Notes: generated from the sequence alone by a model not told the origin. Shown: positions 50,037 to 61,821, counted from the first letter of the stretch. The stretch is 64,000 nt of DNA from Punctularia strigosozonata HHB-11173 SS5 (GCF_000264995.1 NW_006767433.1:117846-181845), one strand, 5' to 3'. Program-made: numbers and translations.

Positions 50037-51145
50037 ATGGTCATACAACAACCCGTCGGTCAGATCAAGTGCAGCCGCCTGATCTACGCATTCCGGTCGA
50101 TAAACTGATCTTGTGTCCGCCGGCAGGTTGACGAACGTCTCCATCGTGAGGCTCAAGAAGGGGGGCAAACGGTTCGAGGTATGCCTCGATAATTGCTCTA
50201 CAGTACCTATCTTAACCTGATCACTGGATCCCCAGATCGCATGTTACAAGAACAAAGTCCAAGAATGGCGCAACGGCGTGTACGTCCCGCACGACTACAC
50301 AACCCGAGTCGAATCTGTAGTCCTGACTCACCATGTGAGACAGTGAAAAGAACTTGGATGACGTTCTACAGATAGGAAACATCTTCGTGAACGTATCAAA
50401 GGGCGAAGTCGCGAAGAACAACGACCTTCAGAAGGCGTTCGGCACCACAGACCGGGACGAGATCGTCAAGCAGGCGAGTCGATCACTATCACTATCACCA
50501 CCCCCACCCTCCCCTCTTCCTCTTCCGCTCGCTTTCGCACCGATTTTACCTGCTCACCACCGCCATCGCTGTCCAGATCCTCCAAAAAGGCGAGGTTCAA
50601 GTCGGCGAAAAAGAGCGGGAACACGACCTGTCCTCCCTCCGACGCGAGATCGCGACGCTCGTCGCCGAGAAATGCGTCGATCCCACCACGCAGCGCCCTT
50701 ACCCCTCGGGGATCATCGAGAAGGCGATGACCGAGGCCGGATTCAGCGTCAAGCAGGACAAGAGCGCGAAGTCGCAGGTGGGCGCGTGCCTGAAGGCGAT
50801 CCAGGCCGGGTCGGCGCTGCCCATCCAGCGCGCGCGGATGCGGGTCCGGGTGAGCGTTCCCGCGAAAGAGGCGGGCGAGGGCGAGGGGAGTTTGAAGAGC
50901 AAGGTGCTCGAGGGCGCGGAGAAGGTCGAGAGCGAGGAGACCGGCGCGGATGGTTGGGACGTGGTGCGTAATGCTCGGCCTGTTGTCTGTTGCTTGTGAC
51001 AACCGGATTGACTTTGGGCGAACGTCAGGTCATGCTCATCGATCCGGGCCAGTTCAGGGTGATCAACGAGTTGCTGCAGAAGCACTGCAAGGGTAAGGGT
51101 CGGATAGAGACCCTGACTTTTGCGGCGACGTCCACGACCAGCTGA
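50037..51145 (+). CDS. SDO1: Ribosome maturation protein SBDS
   Basis: Six exons (50037-50068, 50127-50178, 50236-50279, 50344-50473, 50577-50963, 51029-51145) give 253 residues. The N-terminus ([20 protein letters not shown], then [15 protein letters not shown]) and the exon [17 protein letters not shown] are diagnostic. [16 protein letters not shown] and [17 protein letters not shown] follow. SBDS/Sdo1 works with the GTPase Efl1 to release eIF6 from 60S subunits. Introns are GT-AG except the fourth, which starts GCGAGT after CAG. The first three exons are very short (32, 52 and 44 nt). It converges with UBE2W. Confidence 0.94.
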
Positions 51146-51335
51146 ACTCGCAGCACAAGCCCGAGATCTTGTCGTATCTTCCGATGTATTTTCTGATGTA
51201 TTTCTTAGTCCGTGTTTCGGTACATCCACAATAGCATTAACGTTACAAGACGAGGAAAACATGACATTGGCTCGGAGATCGCGATATGCAAGGCCAGCAG
51301 GGGATAAGAGCGCTCGGGGCCTCCCATGTTAGGGA

Positions 51336-52338
51336 TTATACACTGCGAACATGCTCAGATGTCGGCGAAGTCATTATCCGGGGGCAATGCACGTACTTGT
51401 CATCTGATGGCCACGGCGTTAATCTTCAGATATGGAGGGTATGAGAACAATACCGGTACTCACCATGATAGACGAACCGCGTCTGAACCGCGTTTCGAGC
51501 GACGTATATCAGTACGGCATCGAGGCATGTAACCGTGCAGGCAAACCTTCTTGGGATTCTCAGGCGCGGTGCGAACGTAGCGATCGTTGTCTTCAGGACT
51601 GCATTTGATAGAGATCGGTTAGAGCAGCGAGATCAGGACGCAAATGATCGGATTTACCGCTCCTTAGCCTGCGATGTGATCATGAATCAGGCAATCGCAA
51701 GTAGGCGCCCGAGCGAGGAGTGGACGAACGCACCGTACACGAAGCGAGCATGCTCTGCAGCGTCACGCATACGCTCATCACGCTGAGAACGGGCGACCAC
51801 TCATTTCCCAGTATCGAAGCGCATATCTGGTAGAGGTTGAGTACCGTTGCGATGAGATCGGTTTGATACTAAGAGCGCGGACGGACATGACCATTCGAGT
51901 AAACGTGCTGGGAACGTGCGTCAGCCTACGATCGGCAGAGGCGAGACGCAAGGTGTGAGCGTACAGGATGTATAGGCGCTTTCCAGTTCTCGTCGACAAC
52001 GAATTGTACGGCCGGGGATGATATCGGATATTGCGGCTCGAAACGGAACTTGAGCGCGAACACCTCGTCCTACGGAATGCAAGGTGAACATGATATCGAT
52101 GACCTAGGAGCACAAGATGATACCATACCTTGTACAGGCTCTCGCCCTTGACTTCAATCGACAGGAACCAGGTCTGGAAGTCGTCCGCCTGAAGTAGTGT
52201 GATACCTGCCTTCGTGCAAGTTGCATTAGATGGGTTCGACAGGCCCTGAGGACACCTTAACGCACCAACTGGACATCCGTTCGTCTTTATATCCGTAAGC
52301 TCCTTCGCGAGACGTTTGGACGAGATCGGAACGGCCAT
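51336..52338 (-). CDS. Ubiquitin-conjugating enzyme E2, UBE2W type
   Basis: The start is MAVPISSKRLAKEL at 52338. Exons then give CPVGITLLQADDFQTWFLSIEVKGESLYK-like core, EVFALKFRFEPQYPISSPAVQF, a 21-nt exon HVYSNGH (51907-51887), ICASILGNEWSPVLSV with the catalytic Cys, an 11-nt exon (51668-51658) joining Ala-Lys-Glu-Arg, PEDNDRYVRTAPENPKK and TRFVYHDDKYVHC. The E2 fold is complete. UBE2W adds ubiquitin to protein N-termini in other eukaryotes; this is likely but not shown. Ends at 51336 with a short basic tail. All introns are GT-AG. Confidence 0.88.
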
Positions 52339-52764
52339 GGTCGGTGCAGGCAGCCTGGCAGCAGGGCCGAAGCCGTGCAAGCCCACGCGCGCTAGTCCAG
52401 CCACGTCTGCCAAACATGCATCAACAGCGCCGACAGCATATAAAGAGCGACGCAAACTCGGTTTTTTCTCTTCAACAATGTCATCGAGGTCCCTGCTTTA
52501 GAGTCACTTGCTCGGCCGTCCAAGAGGCCTTGCAGGCGCTCGCGGAGACCCAGAAGAAACCTCGGTCGTGAATCTCATTTCGTCGGGCTGCATCTTCGCT
52601 ATGGCCCGCTCGGATAATTTTGCGAGCACATCCATGCACCTCGAGCTTGCTCCTCGCTCTAGTCCCTTCGTCCATCTTGATAGGCCCAGTATGTGGTATA
52701 CACTCTACAAGAATACATCTTTTGTATTGCACACACATACGCCCGATTTATGCCGGAACGCCCA
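52339..52764. other. Intergenic, no gene supported
   Basis: Region between the UBE2W start and the porphobilinogen deaminase stop, both minus strand. No feature seen. Confidence 0.4.
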
Positions 52765-54014
52765 TCAAGCCTGCGCCGTCGGACCATCCATCGCGGTCTC
52801 AATTTTGGTAACCTCATCGGCTGCCTTCGCCTCGCCCACCCTCTTCTCCCTGTCCGCCGCGACCGCGTCCAAGATCTCCTTCGCGCCGGTATCGATCAAT
52901 ATCTTCGCCATCTGCACGCCGACCGCCTCCGCCTCCTCCAGCGACCCCACGGGCTCGTTCAGCGTATGCTCCACGTGCAGCCGTCCATCGATCCCCGTCA
53001 CGCACCCCGTCATCCTCAGCGCGCTCTTCCCTCCCTCATCGCCGGCATCGACGAGCGTGGTGTGCACGCCGACGGGGACGCTGCACCCGCCCTCGAGCAC
53101 GCGCAGGCACGCGCGCTCCGCGAGGCACTCCCACTGCGTGCGCCGGTGGGTGATCGCGGCGCCGAGCTCGCGCGCGAACGCGTCGTCCGCCCGGGCTTCG
53201 ATGCACAGCGCGCCCTGGCCGACGGCGTAGTAGAGCGTCGGCGGGCCGATGTCGGCCGTGATGCGGTCCCCGAACCCGAGCCGGTCCATCCCCGCGCGCG
53301 CGAGGACGATCGCGGTGTAGGGCCCGTCTTCCGCGTCAAGCTTGGCCAGGCGGGTGTTCCTAGGCGTACGCACGAGATGCAATGAGAGTGAGAGTGAGGG
53401 GAGCGAAGACGGCGCAAGAGGTCGATAAGACGTACAGGTTTCCGCGCTGTGGCCAGAGTATAGCGTGTATGAGACGTCGTGAAAAGGGGCGATAAATAAA
53501 TAAATATGGGGGGGTGAGAGATACGCACGACGTCCAGGAAAGTAAGCTTGGGGTACGCCCTCCGCAGCTGCGCGACCCTCCGCACGCTGCTCGTGCCCAC
53601 CACCGCACCGTCCGGGAGCTCCGCCAGCGTCTTGTACGGCAAGCCCTTCTTCACCACCAAGCTGTCCACCGCGCTCTCGCGCTCCGCGATCGCCGCGAGC
53701 GCGCACCCGGGGGGCAGCACGGTCGGCACGTCCTTCGTGCAGTGCACGAGCATGTCGACCCGGCCCTCGAGCAGCTCGACCTCGAGCTCCTTCGTCCAGA
53801 GCGCCTTGCCGCCGAGCAGGTACAGCGCCTGCGACTGGTTCTTGTCCCCCTCGGTGCTCATGAACGCCGTCTCGAACGTCACGGACGGGAACGCGGCCGC
53901 GAGCGCGTCCCGGACGGAGACCGTCTGGATCTGCGCCAGCTGGGACGCGCGCGAGGCGAGGGTGATCGAGCGCCTGGCGCCCGTGGGGGCGGGGGCGGGG
54001 GTGCTGCTAGCCAT
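52765..54014 (-). CDS. HEM3: Porphobilinogen deaminase (hydroxymethylbilane synthase)
   Basis: Three exons give 363 residues: 54014-53529, an 11-nt microexon at 53446-53436, and 53359-52765. The microexon restores the family-invariant RGNLNTRL across the two junctions. Other signatures are LASRASQLAQIQT, ALWTKELE, HCTKDVPT and the dipyrromethane-cofactor loop LEGGCSVPVG with Cys at about 258. The enzyme joins four porphobilinogens to hydroxymethylbilane in heme synthesis, in the cytosol. The C-terminal domain is standard. No targeting peptide is seen. Confidence 0.95.
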
Positions 54015-54505
54015 AGTCGTAGTGTCGAGGGGATCGCGTCCGGTTTAGCCTGTTGAATCAAGATGAGATATACAGGTAACAGTAAGAACTCGGAGCGGAG
54101 ATGGAGATTGCGAGCAAGGAAGGGGAGTCAGATGGCGGGCCGCCCGAGCGGCGGACCAAAGATCTAAGCGAGGTTTATACATCGCTCGCGTGAGCAAACC
54201 GCGCGATGGGTATCCGGCCGCAGATATCGGCGCGGACGAGCGCGCTAACACGTCCCCCGGCAACTTTCACTCGCGGCCACGAGCGGCGAACGTGGCGTGA
54301 GCGCAGAGGGCGCGGACGGTGAGAAGCAGTGCGTATGGATACATGGTCTACATTAGCGCGGTGCGTACGATACATGCGTGGGGCCGGATGCGAGTGGGAG
54401 ACTCTCAGCGGATCTCTCAGGGAGACATGTACTGCGCCATGCTGCGAGGGAGGGGATCCCGGGCCGTGAGCGGGGCGGGTGGATCGTGAGGGTGGGCTGG
54501 ATAGC
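54015..54505. other. Intergenic, no gene supported
   Basis: Upstream of HEM3 and downstream of NFU1, both on the minus strand. Nothing recognised. Confidence 0.45.
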
Positions 54506-55487
54506 TTACGCGGAGTCTTTCGGGGCGTCGTCGCGGTGCAACCGTTGCTCCAGCTTTTCGAATTCGTTTAGAGCGATCGTCTCTTCCTGGTCCAGGATCT
54601 GGTTTAACAACGCGATATCAGTATTACGTCAGGTAGGGATGATGATCCACTGACCTGTTCGACGCCCTTCACCTCCGGGATATAGTGCATCAACATGCGT
54701 TCGATCCCGCTCTTCAGCGTCACCGTGCTCGAATCGCACCCCCTACAGCTCCCCTTCAACTTCACTTGCACGATCCCGTCCTCCGTCATGCCCCTATACT
54801 CGATATCGCCCCCGTCCTCCATGATCGCCGGCCTCACCCTCGTGTCCAACAGCTCCTTCACCATCGCCACCGTCTCCGAGTCCGTCTCCAATATCCGCGT
54901 GTCCTGCGGGCCCGCGCTCAGCCGCTCCTCCTCGCTCCGGAACAGCGGCGCGCCGGACGAGAAGTGCTCCATGAGCGTCGCGTACACCTCCGGCTTGACG
55001 ACCGACCACGGCACGTCGCGCTCCTTCGAGACCGTGACGAAGTCCGGGCCGAAGAAGACGGCGCGGACGCCGTCGATGCCCATCAGCCGCAGCGCGAGCG
55101 GGGAGGCGAGCGCGGCGCGCGTGTCGAGGAACTCGGCCGAGCCGTCGGTCATCACCGGCACGCCCGGGATGAACTTGAGCGAGTCGTCGTTCGGCGTGTT
55201 CTCCGTCTGGATGAACATCGTCCGTACTAAAAGTAAGGGGAGCGTGACGAGTTCAGAAGAGCGAGCAGGGGTGAGGAGGAGTAAGAAATTGTACCTAGAG
55301 AGGGCGCCCTCCTTTGTATGCCGTTGCTGAGTGACCACCGACTGGCGTTGGTCGTTGTCAACGTCGCCGGTCGTCGGCGTGCGCTGGACGCCATGGCGCG
55401 AGCGAGCGCGGCGCGGGGTATCCTCGTCGGCTTCGCCGCATCTCTGAGCAGCCTGAGGGCACTTCGCGTTTGCGTGGCAGCGTTCAT
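54506..55487 (-). CDS. NFU1: Mitochondrial iron-sulfur scaffold NFU1
   Basis: Three exons (55487-55295, 55226-54655, 54598-54506) give 285 residues. The first 60 residues are Arg/Ala/Ser-rich and lack acids, a typical mitochondrial targeting peptide. MFIQTENTPNDDSLKF starts the Nfu N-domain. The Nfu C-domain has DGGDIEYRG and the cluster-binding Cys-x2-Cys in KGSCRGCDSS (about Cys225 and Cys228). NFU1 passes 4Fe-4S clusters to lipoyl synthase and other enzymes. The last exon is a short acidic tail. The introns are GT-AG. Confidence 0.94.
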
Positions 55488-56162
55488 CGTCCGTAGTCGA
55501 CGTTTGCACAGTCGGAGAGAAAGATGAGGTCAGCGAGGGAGTTGCGCGCCTTCGGAGCCCGGGATCGGCGAAACGGCTGACTGACCGGTGGCTGTACGCT
55601 ATTTCATTCGTCTCTCGACCGTCGTCCAGTAAGAACGCGAACGTTTCAGTCACGGTCTTGCTTACCCACAGTGCGCGTATCGGTATCACAGCGGGAAATC
55701 CCTGGAATCTGGGGAAAACATATAACAAAACTATCGTATAATAACTATGGTTGTTACTGACATCTGAAGTTATGACAGGTTTATCTCAAGATATATGTCA
55801 AAAATATGACTACTCTCCCGGTCTCTTTGAAGTAAGTTTGACATCATTTGGATCAACTTAGCTCATAGCTTTTCTGAATCATTTTGCCAATTATTTCTTA
55901 CCAGATTCAGCCTGTTTCCCGCAGTGTATACCGACCCCGACAAGCAGAACCATCCAGAAAAAAAGAAGTGAACATATACGCAAAAACAGCACCTCTTTTC
56001 GATCGGGGTCGCACCGGTGCAAGTCGCGGTAACAACGTCGCTCCATCACTTTCGCGGTACACATGGTCCGAGTACGTATACAGAATGCTGGCACGTTCAA
56101 GGAGGGGGGGGGGGGGCATATAATTATGCGTACGCTCACGCTGGAAACGGACCTACTCCACG
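55488..56162. other. AT-rich intergenic region
   Basis: The sequence becomes AT-rich around 55680-55920. A G run of about 14 lies at 56103-56117. No gene supported. Confidence 0.5.
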
Positions 56163-57226
56163 TCACGACGACGATACCGGTTCGGAATCCATCATAAACG
56201 ACCGGTACCAAGCATCCACGTCCGGGCCAAATTCTGATTCGTCCGCGGTCTCGGGAAGTCCTGCGTCTAGTTCTTGTTGCAGCTTGTAGATTTCGACGAG
56301 GTCGGCCGGATCGGGCGGCGTCATGAGGCCAGTCAAGCCATCGTGCCCGGCGCTGTCGTCGGCGGCCCTGACCACGCGTCGGAAACGTTCGGCCAACGGC
56401 GACGAATCTTCGAGTTCCTGCGCGACTCCCGCTGTCGCAGGCTTGGGCGGAGCCTGACCAGGCAGTCCCGACTCGGACCCCAGCGCTATGAAGCACACAG
56501 TCAGTTCTGCCGTTCTCGGGAGGTAACCCCCCCACCCCCCCCACCCCTTCGTATGATCAGAACGTAATGAATGGTGGCGTACGCGACAGGAGACCGGAAC
56601 CGGACTGATCGTCGTTCAACTCGGGCAGGTTGGCGAGTTCGGAGTAGCTGGCGACCGTGCGGTCCCGCAAGGACTTGGCGGCCTCGTCCGACCCTTTCAG
56701 GCGGGCTACATTGCAAACGTCCTGGTGCGTCACGGTGACATATCAGCGGTTCCGCGGGTATGGGGCGATGCGGAGGCGAGGCGAGCGAGCTGACCAGAAC
56801 ATCTTGACGGAACCGGCGCGCCAATCCCACGTAAGCCCGGAGCGCATCGCGCACGGGAGGGGATACGCCCAGCGCCGTCGACAGCCACGACTTCTTCGCG
56901 GCCCTGATCGCGTCCAGGAGCCATCTGCCCGCCTTACCCAAGCTGAAGAACCAAAAGAAGAAGAAATCCGGTTATTACCTCGGCTTTGCGGGGGGGAAAA
57001 AGGTTAACAAGGCCGCGATTGCTCACTTTCTCCAGAGCGATTCGAGCTCTTCGTCCGCTCCCTCCTTGATCAGCTCGGCGTGCTGCACCCAGCAGTTGCG
57101 GGCGACGAGGACCGTGATGCGGGCGTGGTAGTACGTGGTGGCCATATGACCGGATAAGAAGCGCTTGACTTCGTCCAGCTCGTCTTGCGGCAGGTTGGTC
57201 CGCTCGCGATGTGCGGAAGAAGCCAT
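56163..57226 (-). CDS. Five-gene orphan family, member 3
   Basis: Four exons (57226-57027, 56942-56795, 56721-56583, 56485-56163) give 269 residues, the longest member. Phases are 2, 0 and 1. Exon 1 has LPQDELDEVK and VARNCWVQHAELIKEG; exon 2 ends FRQDVL; exon 3 starts DVCNVARL. Exon 4 is long, acidic and Pro-rich and is mostly unlike the other members. The intron before exon 4 contains mixed C/A runs (near 56523-56550). Helical and soluble by composition; no known domain. Function unknown. Confidence 0.7.
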
Positions 57227-57685
57227 TTCTGGAACGGTGGTGACGTAGTCAGGGTGTTGCAGGGACGGGCTGCAGATCAAAGGAAAGTAGGAGGAGTTGA
57301 TATGACACCAGAGTAGGAGAGATCTGGAATGCGCGGTCGATTGACTGGGGGAGGAGTATCGATGTGCTTATATAGACGTACCGTGGAGACATCATCGACG
57401 TGACCTTGAGAGATACATTGTCCCAGAGATAGTTGGCGTGGTGAATGCAGTCCGCTATAGACGTTTCGGGACGTAAGCAGCCCACATGCGGCCTGTGAGT
57501 CTGCGGACAGCACCGTCGTCGCGATGACTACCTGTTTTTTGGGCACACATGCCACCACACAGTGAATGATGACCCAGTGTGCAAAGAACCGCTCATTCGG
57601 ATACCGCGCTGCATGTCTATGCGCAGATACGGAGCGCGGTGAATACAATTCGAGATGACCAAGGGTAGTCTACAGCATAGCTGCA
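57227..57685. other. Intergenic, no gene supported
   Basis: Upstream of member 3. A tatatag element lies near 57368. No gene supported. Confidence 0.4.
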
Positions 57686-58677
57686 TCAGGCTGTGCAATG
57701 AGGCGAACCAACCGACTCCGCGCTGCTGCTTTCGCCATCGCTGTCGTCCTCCACTCCGGGTGACGTGGGCGCGAGGCGTTCGCACAATTGGGACGGATCA
57801 GCGCGGGTGAGCCGCGCGGGCTTGGGCGCGGCTCGAGCACGATCTTCGTGCTCGGATTCGGATTCTACGCATATATGTGAGAACGTCAGTCCGGTCCCTT
57901 GGGCGTGCACGGGCGCAGCGGCGAGGGTGCGTACGCGGAAACAAGGCGGCGACGGCCTTGGCATCGAGCTTTGTCAGTCGATAGAAGTCGACGCTCGCGC
58001 GTTCCATCGCGTCTTTCGCGACGGCGACGGTCGTGTCGTCACCCCGTTCGGGGCCATATCGCAGCCGGGTATGGTCGTTCTTCGCGCGAGACTTCAGCGA
58101 CCAGGCGTCGTCGTACGCCGCCCGATACCGGGCATTGCAAGCGAGCTGAGCGAAGAAGGAGTTGAGAGAGGGCGGAATCAGGGTGATAGAGATATGCCAG
58201 GAGCGCACTGACGAGCACGGATGTCTGAAACAGGCGCGCCTTCCTCACGTAGAATTGGACCGTTTCGGGTATGGTCATCAAGTCGCTCGGTTCTGGGCGC
58301 TTCGGGTTCCACAGCGCCGGGCGCGTCTTCGCCTTTTCGACGATGTACGGGATCAACTTCCGTACGTGCTCCAACCTGGGGACGAACGAGAACAAGGGGG
58401 CCATGGGTGGGTCGAAACGCGGGAGAGGAGGTGTGGGGTGTTGGTGTTGGTATTGGTATTGGTATTGCAGCACTCACAGGTCCCAGAGTTCACTGAGATG
58501 CTTAAGATCATCGGCTCCTCCGCGTTCGATCACATGAGCGTGCTGCATCCAGAGATGGCGCAAAACGAGAACCATTGTGCGAGCTTTGATATACGTGGTA
58601 GCTAACTGGCCAGGGAAGGAGCGCTCGATCTCGTCCACGTCGTCTTGCGCTAGCTTGATCTGCGCGGTGGGATCCAT
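57686..58677 (-). CDS. Five-gene orphan family, member 4
   Basis: Four exons (58677-58478, 58375-58213, 58145-57935, 57864-57686) give 250 residues with phases 2, 0 and 1. Exon 1 has LAQDDVDEIERSF and LRHLWMQHAHVIERG. Exon 2 has LEHVRKLIPYIVEKAKT and ends TSVL. Exon 3 starts LACNARYRAAYDDAW. The tail is acidic and Ser-rich. Member 5 is its near twin: exons 1 and 2 have identical lengths (200 and 163 nt). It lies in a tandem duplication of about 1.8 kb. No domain recognised. Confidence 0.75.
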
Positions 58678-59425
58678 ATGTAAGGCAGGGTCGGGCGTGA
58701 CGAAGATGGAGCACGTTCGTTCTAAAGCTGGAGGAGGCGGGACGGGACTAGGGCAGGGAAAGGTAGCTTGAGTCGGTCTTATACGGACGCACAGTGCACA
58801 CCGATCGTTGTATAAAACCTCGAAAACGGAGACGGCTTGTTCGTGTTCGTGAAACAATGCCGCTATCGCGCCAATTGCAAGTTTACGCAAGCTCGTCTCC
58901 TCGAGACGCCGCCCACGCAGATCGGAGTTTTCATGCATTGCATCATCGGTATCGTTGCGTTGACCACGGTAGTGGCGTTGTCCACTGGGTACAGTTACAA
59001 TAACGAGCCCGGGTACGGAGACCGGCGGAAGGTGAGAGAACAATGTCAACCTATAACGCCTTCCTTTCGTGGAACGCTATACTTACTCTGGGTTGGACTT
59101 TACCCACGTGGATCAAGAAGCTGACAGGATGGTCGTGGCATTATATGCAGTACAATAACATGTATATGCAAGCAGAACAAGAGCTTTCCCCACTCAATCG
59201 CCCGATACACGCTGATAGAATTTCTCAGATTTCATGCACATGAAGCGAAAAAAAAAAACACCCGACGCGACTTCTGGAGGAAATAACCTGATAAACCATG
59301 ATCTACTGGTGACCGGCACCATGATCGAGTTTTACTAAGTTCCCCGCTCTTGAATAGACAACACGCGCGTCTTTACTGTCGACCGTTATGCAAAGCACAG
59401 TGAGGTAGTCTACGGCATGGCTGAA
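58678..59425. other. Upstream region of member 4, part of the tandem duplication
   Basis: The minus strand has GTATAAGACC near 58778, also present as CATATAAGACC upstream of member 5, so it is a likely core promoter element. The stretches near 58830-58855 and 59030-59180 recur near 60590-60618 and 61180-61350. Confidence 0.5.
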
Positions 59426-60374
59426 TCAGGCCGTACGACGAGACGAACGATCCGACTCCACGCTGAGGCTGCTGCTGTCGCCATTACCGTCGCCGTCGAT
59501 CTTCGCCCCGAGTGCCACGGGTGTGAGGCGTCCGCGAGCATGATCTTCGTGTTCGTGTTCTCGGATCCTAACAAACGCATTTCTGGAAACGTCAGCCCGG
59601 TCCATCTTTTGACCTTTGGTGTGTGTGTGTGCACGGGTGCAGCAGCGGGGTGCGTATACGGAAAGATGGCAGCGATGGACCTGGAATCCAGGTTTTCCAG
59701 TCGTTCAAAGTCGGCGCACGCGCGGTGCATCGTTCGTTTCGCGATGGCGATGGCCGTCTCGTCGCGGGGAAAACCGAGCAGTCGACGGTGGTCGGATATC
59801 GCGCGATGCATCAGCTCCCGCGCGTCGTCGTACGCCGCTCGGTACCGGGGGTTGCAAGCGAGCTGGAGTGGAAAATGGGTGTTGAGGGGCGGGAGAAACT
59901 ACGGTGATAGAGATATGTAACCGCGGGCGCACTACTGACCAGGACGGACAACCGGAACAGGGGAGCCCTGCTCACGTAGGACTGGACCGCATCCGGTATG
60001 GTCCTCGGGTCGTTCGATCCCGGGCGCTCCGAGTTCCACAGCTCCGGGTGCGTCTTCGCCCTTTCGATCATGTACGGGATCAACTTCCGTACGTGCTCCA
60101 GCCTGGGACATGAACGAACCCCCGGGGGGATAGGTCGGTGGAAACGCGGGAGGGTAAGGTAATGCAGCACTCACAGGTCCCAGAGATCCTTGAGCTCCTT
60201 CAGATGGTCGGCTCTTCCGTGCTCGATCACATGAGCGTGCTGCATCCAGCGATGCAGGCCAACGAGGACGGTCATGCGAGCTTGGATGTACGCGGTAGCT
60301 AATCGGTCAGGTAAGGAGCGCTGGATCCCGTCCACCTCGTCCTGCGCTAGCTTGATCTGCGCGGTGGGATACAT
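59426..60374 (-). CDS. Five-gene orphan family, member 5
   Basis: Four exons (60374-60175, 60102-59940, 59862-59660, 59567-59426) give 235 residues. The first two introns have phases 2 and 0; the third is shifted to phase 2 by a GTATAC donor in place of member 4's GTACGC. Exon 1 has LAQDEVDGIQRS and LHRWMQHAHVIEHG. Exon 2 has LEHVRKLIPYMIERAKT and ends LSVL. Exon 3 starts LACNPRYRAAYDDAR. It is a recent tandem copy of member 4. No known domain. Confidence 0.73.
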
Positions 60375-60637
60375 TTTTTCTTGGGGGGGGGGGAGGTTGG
60401 CGCGACGAGTATTCAGAAGAAGCGGTTCGTTCCAGCTGGAGGATGCGGGACGGGTCCAGGCAGTGAGAGCTGGCTAGCTGGCTAGACGAGAGACCCGGAC
60501 GGGCAGTTCATTTAGCTCGAGAGCTTCAGGTAGGTGGTCTTATATGGACGCACAGCGCGCATCGATGGCTGTATACAACGTCGAAAGCGGACACGGCTTG
60601 CTTCGTGTTCGTGAACACGGTGGGCGAACGCCACGCT

Positions 60638-60722
60638 GATCAGAGTTTAAGGACTGCATATCGATATCGTTGCCTTGAAACGCCCAGATCAGAGTGTATG
60701 GACTGCATCTCGATATCGCCGC
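60638..60722. repeat. Short direct repeat
   Basis: Two copies of about 37 bp at 60638 and 60686 read gatcagagt.ta.ggactgcat.tcgatatcg. They lie in the upstream flank of member 5 and are not duplicated in member 4, which has a single related stretch near 58935. Confidence 0.7.
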
Positions 60723-61821
60723 GTTGACCACGGTACATAGTCTAGCGGGTAGAGTCGGCAGTTACCTGAGCTTGCTCTGGTATCTCCCTGCCCGTAATTA
60801 GTAAGCATCGCTAACCGTGGCTGTGTTACGCGTTTAAGCCCCGATCTGATACTCCGATTCAAAACGGAGCGTATACGGTATACGGCAAACATACATGATA
60901 CCTCGTCGATTCTACGCAGACTTTACGAAGTATATACATGGCTTGTTGTACTGCTACTAAACATAACAGTGATTTGCAGAACGATTTAGTGTACGTCACA
61001 TCCTTCCTAAGTTGGCATTAGATGGGTCAAGACTAGGAATGGCTGGCATCCTAAGGTGCATTAATAGTTATCTAGTTGTCATGTATACACTTAGAGCATA
61101 CCATTGCGTCTTAAATCACACAAGGCAGGTGCAAGCGAATGTGGATTGGCGGGAGACCGCCCTTTCCTCTAGTAAGTAGGTAGGTGAGAGAACAAAGTCA
61201 GTTATACTGTACCGCTTTCCTTACGTGGAACCGGTTGTGGGGACCCTCCGACACGTACTAATAGGTCAAAGCAGACAGAAGACGGGACGCATCGTGAACA
61301 TTATATACGGTACAATAACATATATGCAAGGAACAAAGGAGAGCTTTTCCCCCGGTACCGGTAACCGAATCCATGGCACACGCACAACACTCTATGTACC
61401 CCGATGCTCCTCCGCCCCCCGCCCCCTCCCAACAGAGAAAGCAATGAACAAGCAAAGCAGCACGCAACAGGAGGAAGGAGCGACGGCGCTGGCGCTGGCG
61501 CACCCGAGACCGAGCGAGAGCCGCCAACGCAAGATGCGACGGAAGATAAAGGGCGATGAAAGCAAAAACAAAAAGAAAAAAAAGGTTATGTGAGGAGAGC
61601 AAACTGTTGTTACAAATGAGCAAACGATGAAACACGAGAGGTGAAGAAGAAGAAGAAGAAGAAAACGATAAAAATTCCATCCGAGCAGGCGGGGTACGTA
61701 TATGCATAAAAGTGAGCCTCGAGACCGGAGAACGCTCGTTCTCGATTTTTTTCGAGAGGGCAGGGAGGGAGGGAAGGGTGAGAGAATGTGAGAGAGCATA
61801 GTTTTCTTTCGTTGTGAATAT
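60723..61821. other. Intergenic, no gene supported
   Basis: Contains the distal flank of the tandem duplication and purine-rich runs (gaagaagaagaagaag near 61640). No gene supported. Confidence 0.45.

Larger units (their letters stand above)
57686..61350. repeat. Tandem duplication carrying members 4 and 5
   Basis: Two units, about 57.7-59.2 kb and 59.4-61.35 kb, share coding exons, intron positions and 5' flanks. Flank matches include acggcttg..tcgtgttcgtgaa (58831, 60595), and acaataacat.tatgcaa with gagctttcccc (59153, 61312). The second unit is longer through local insertions. Confidence 0.75.

Noticed and set aside
56103-56117. Poly-G run as a possible telomere-like or structural element
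   Set aside because: Simple homopolymer, with similar runs at 44644 and 60383; no repeat unit of telomeric type.
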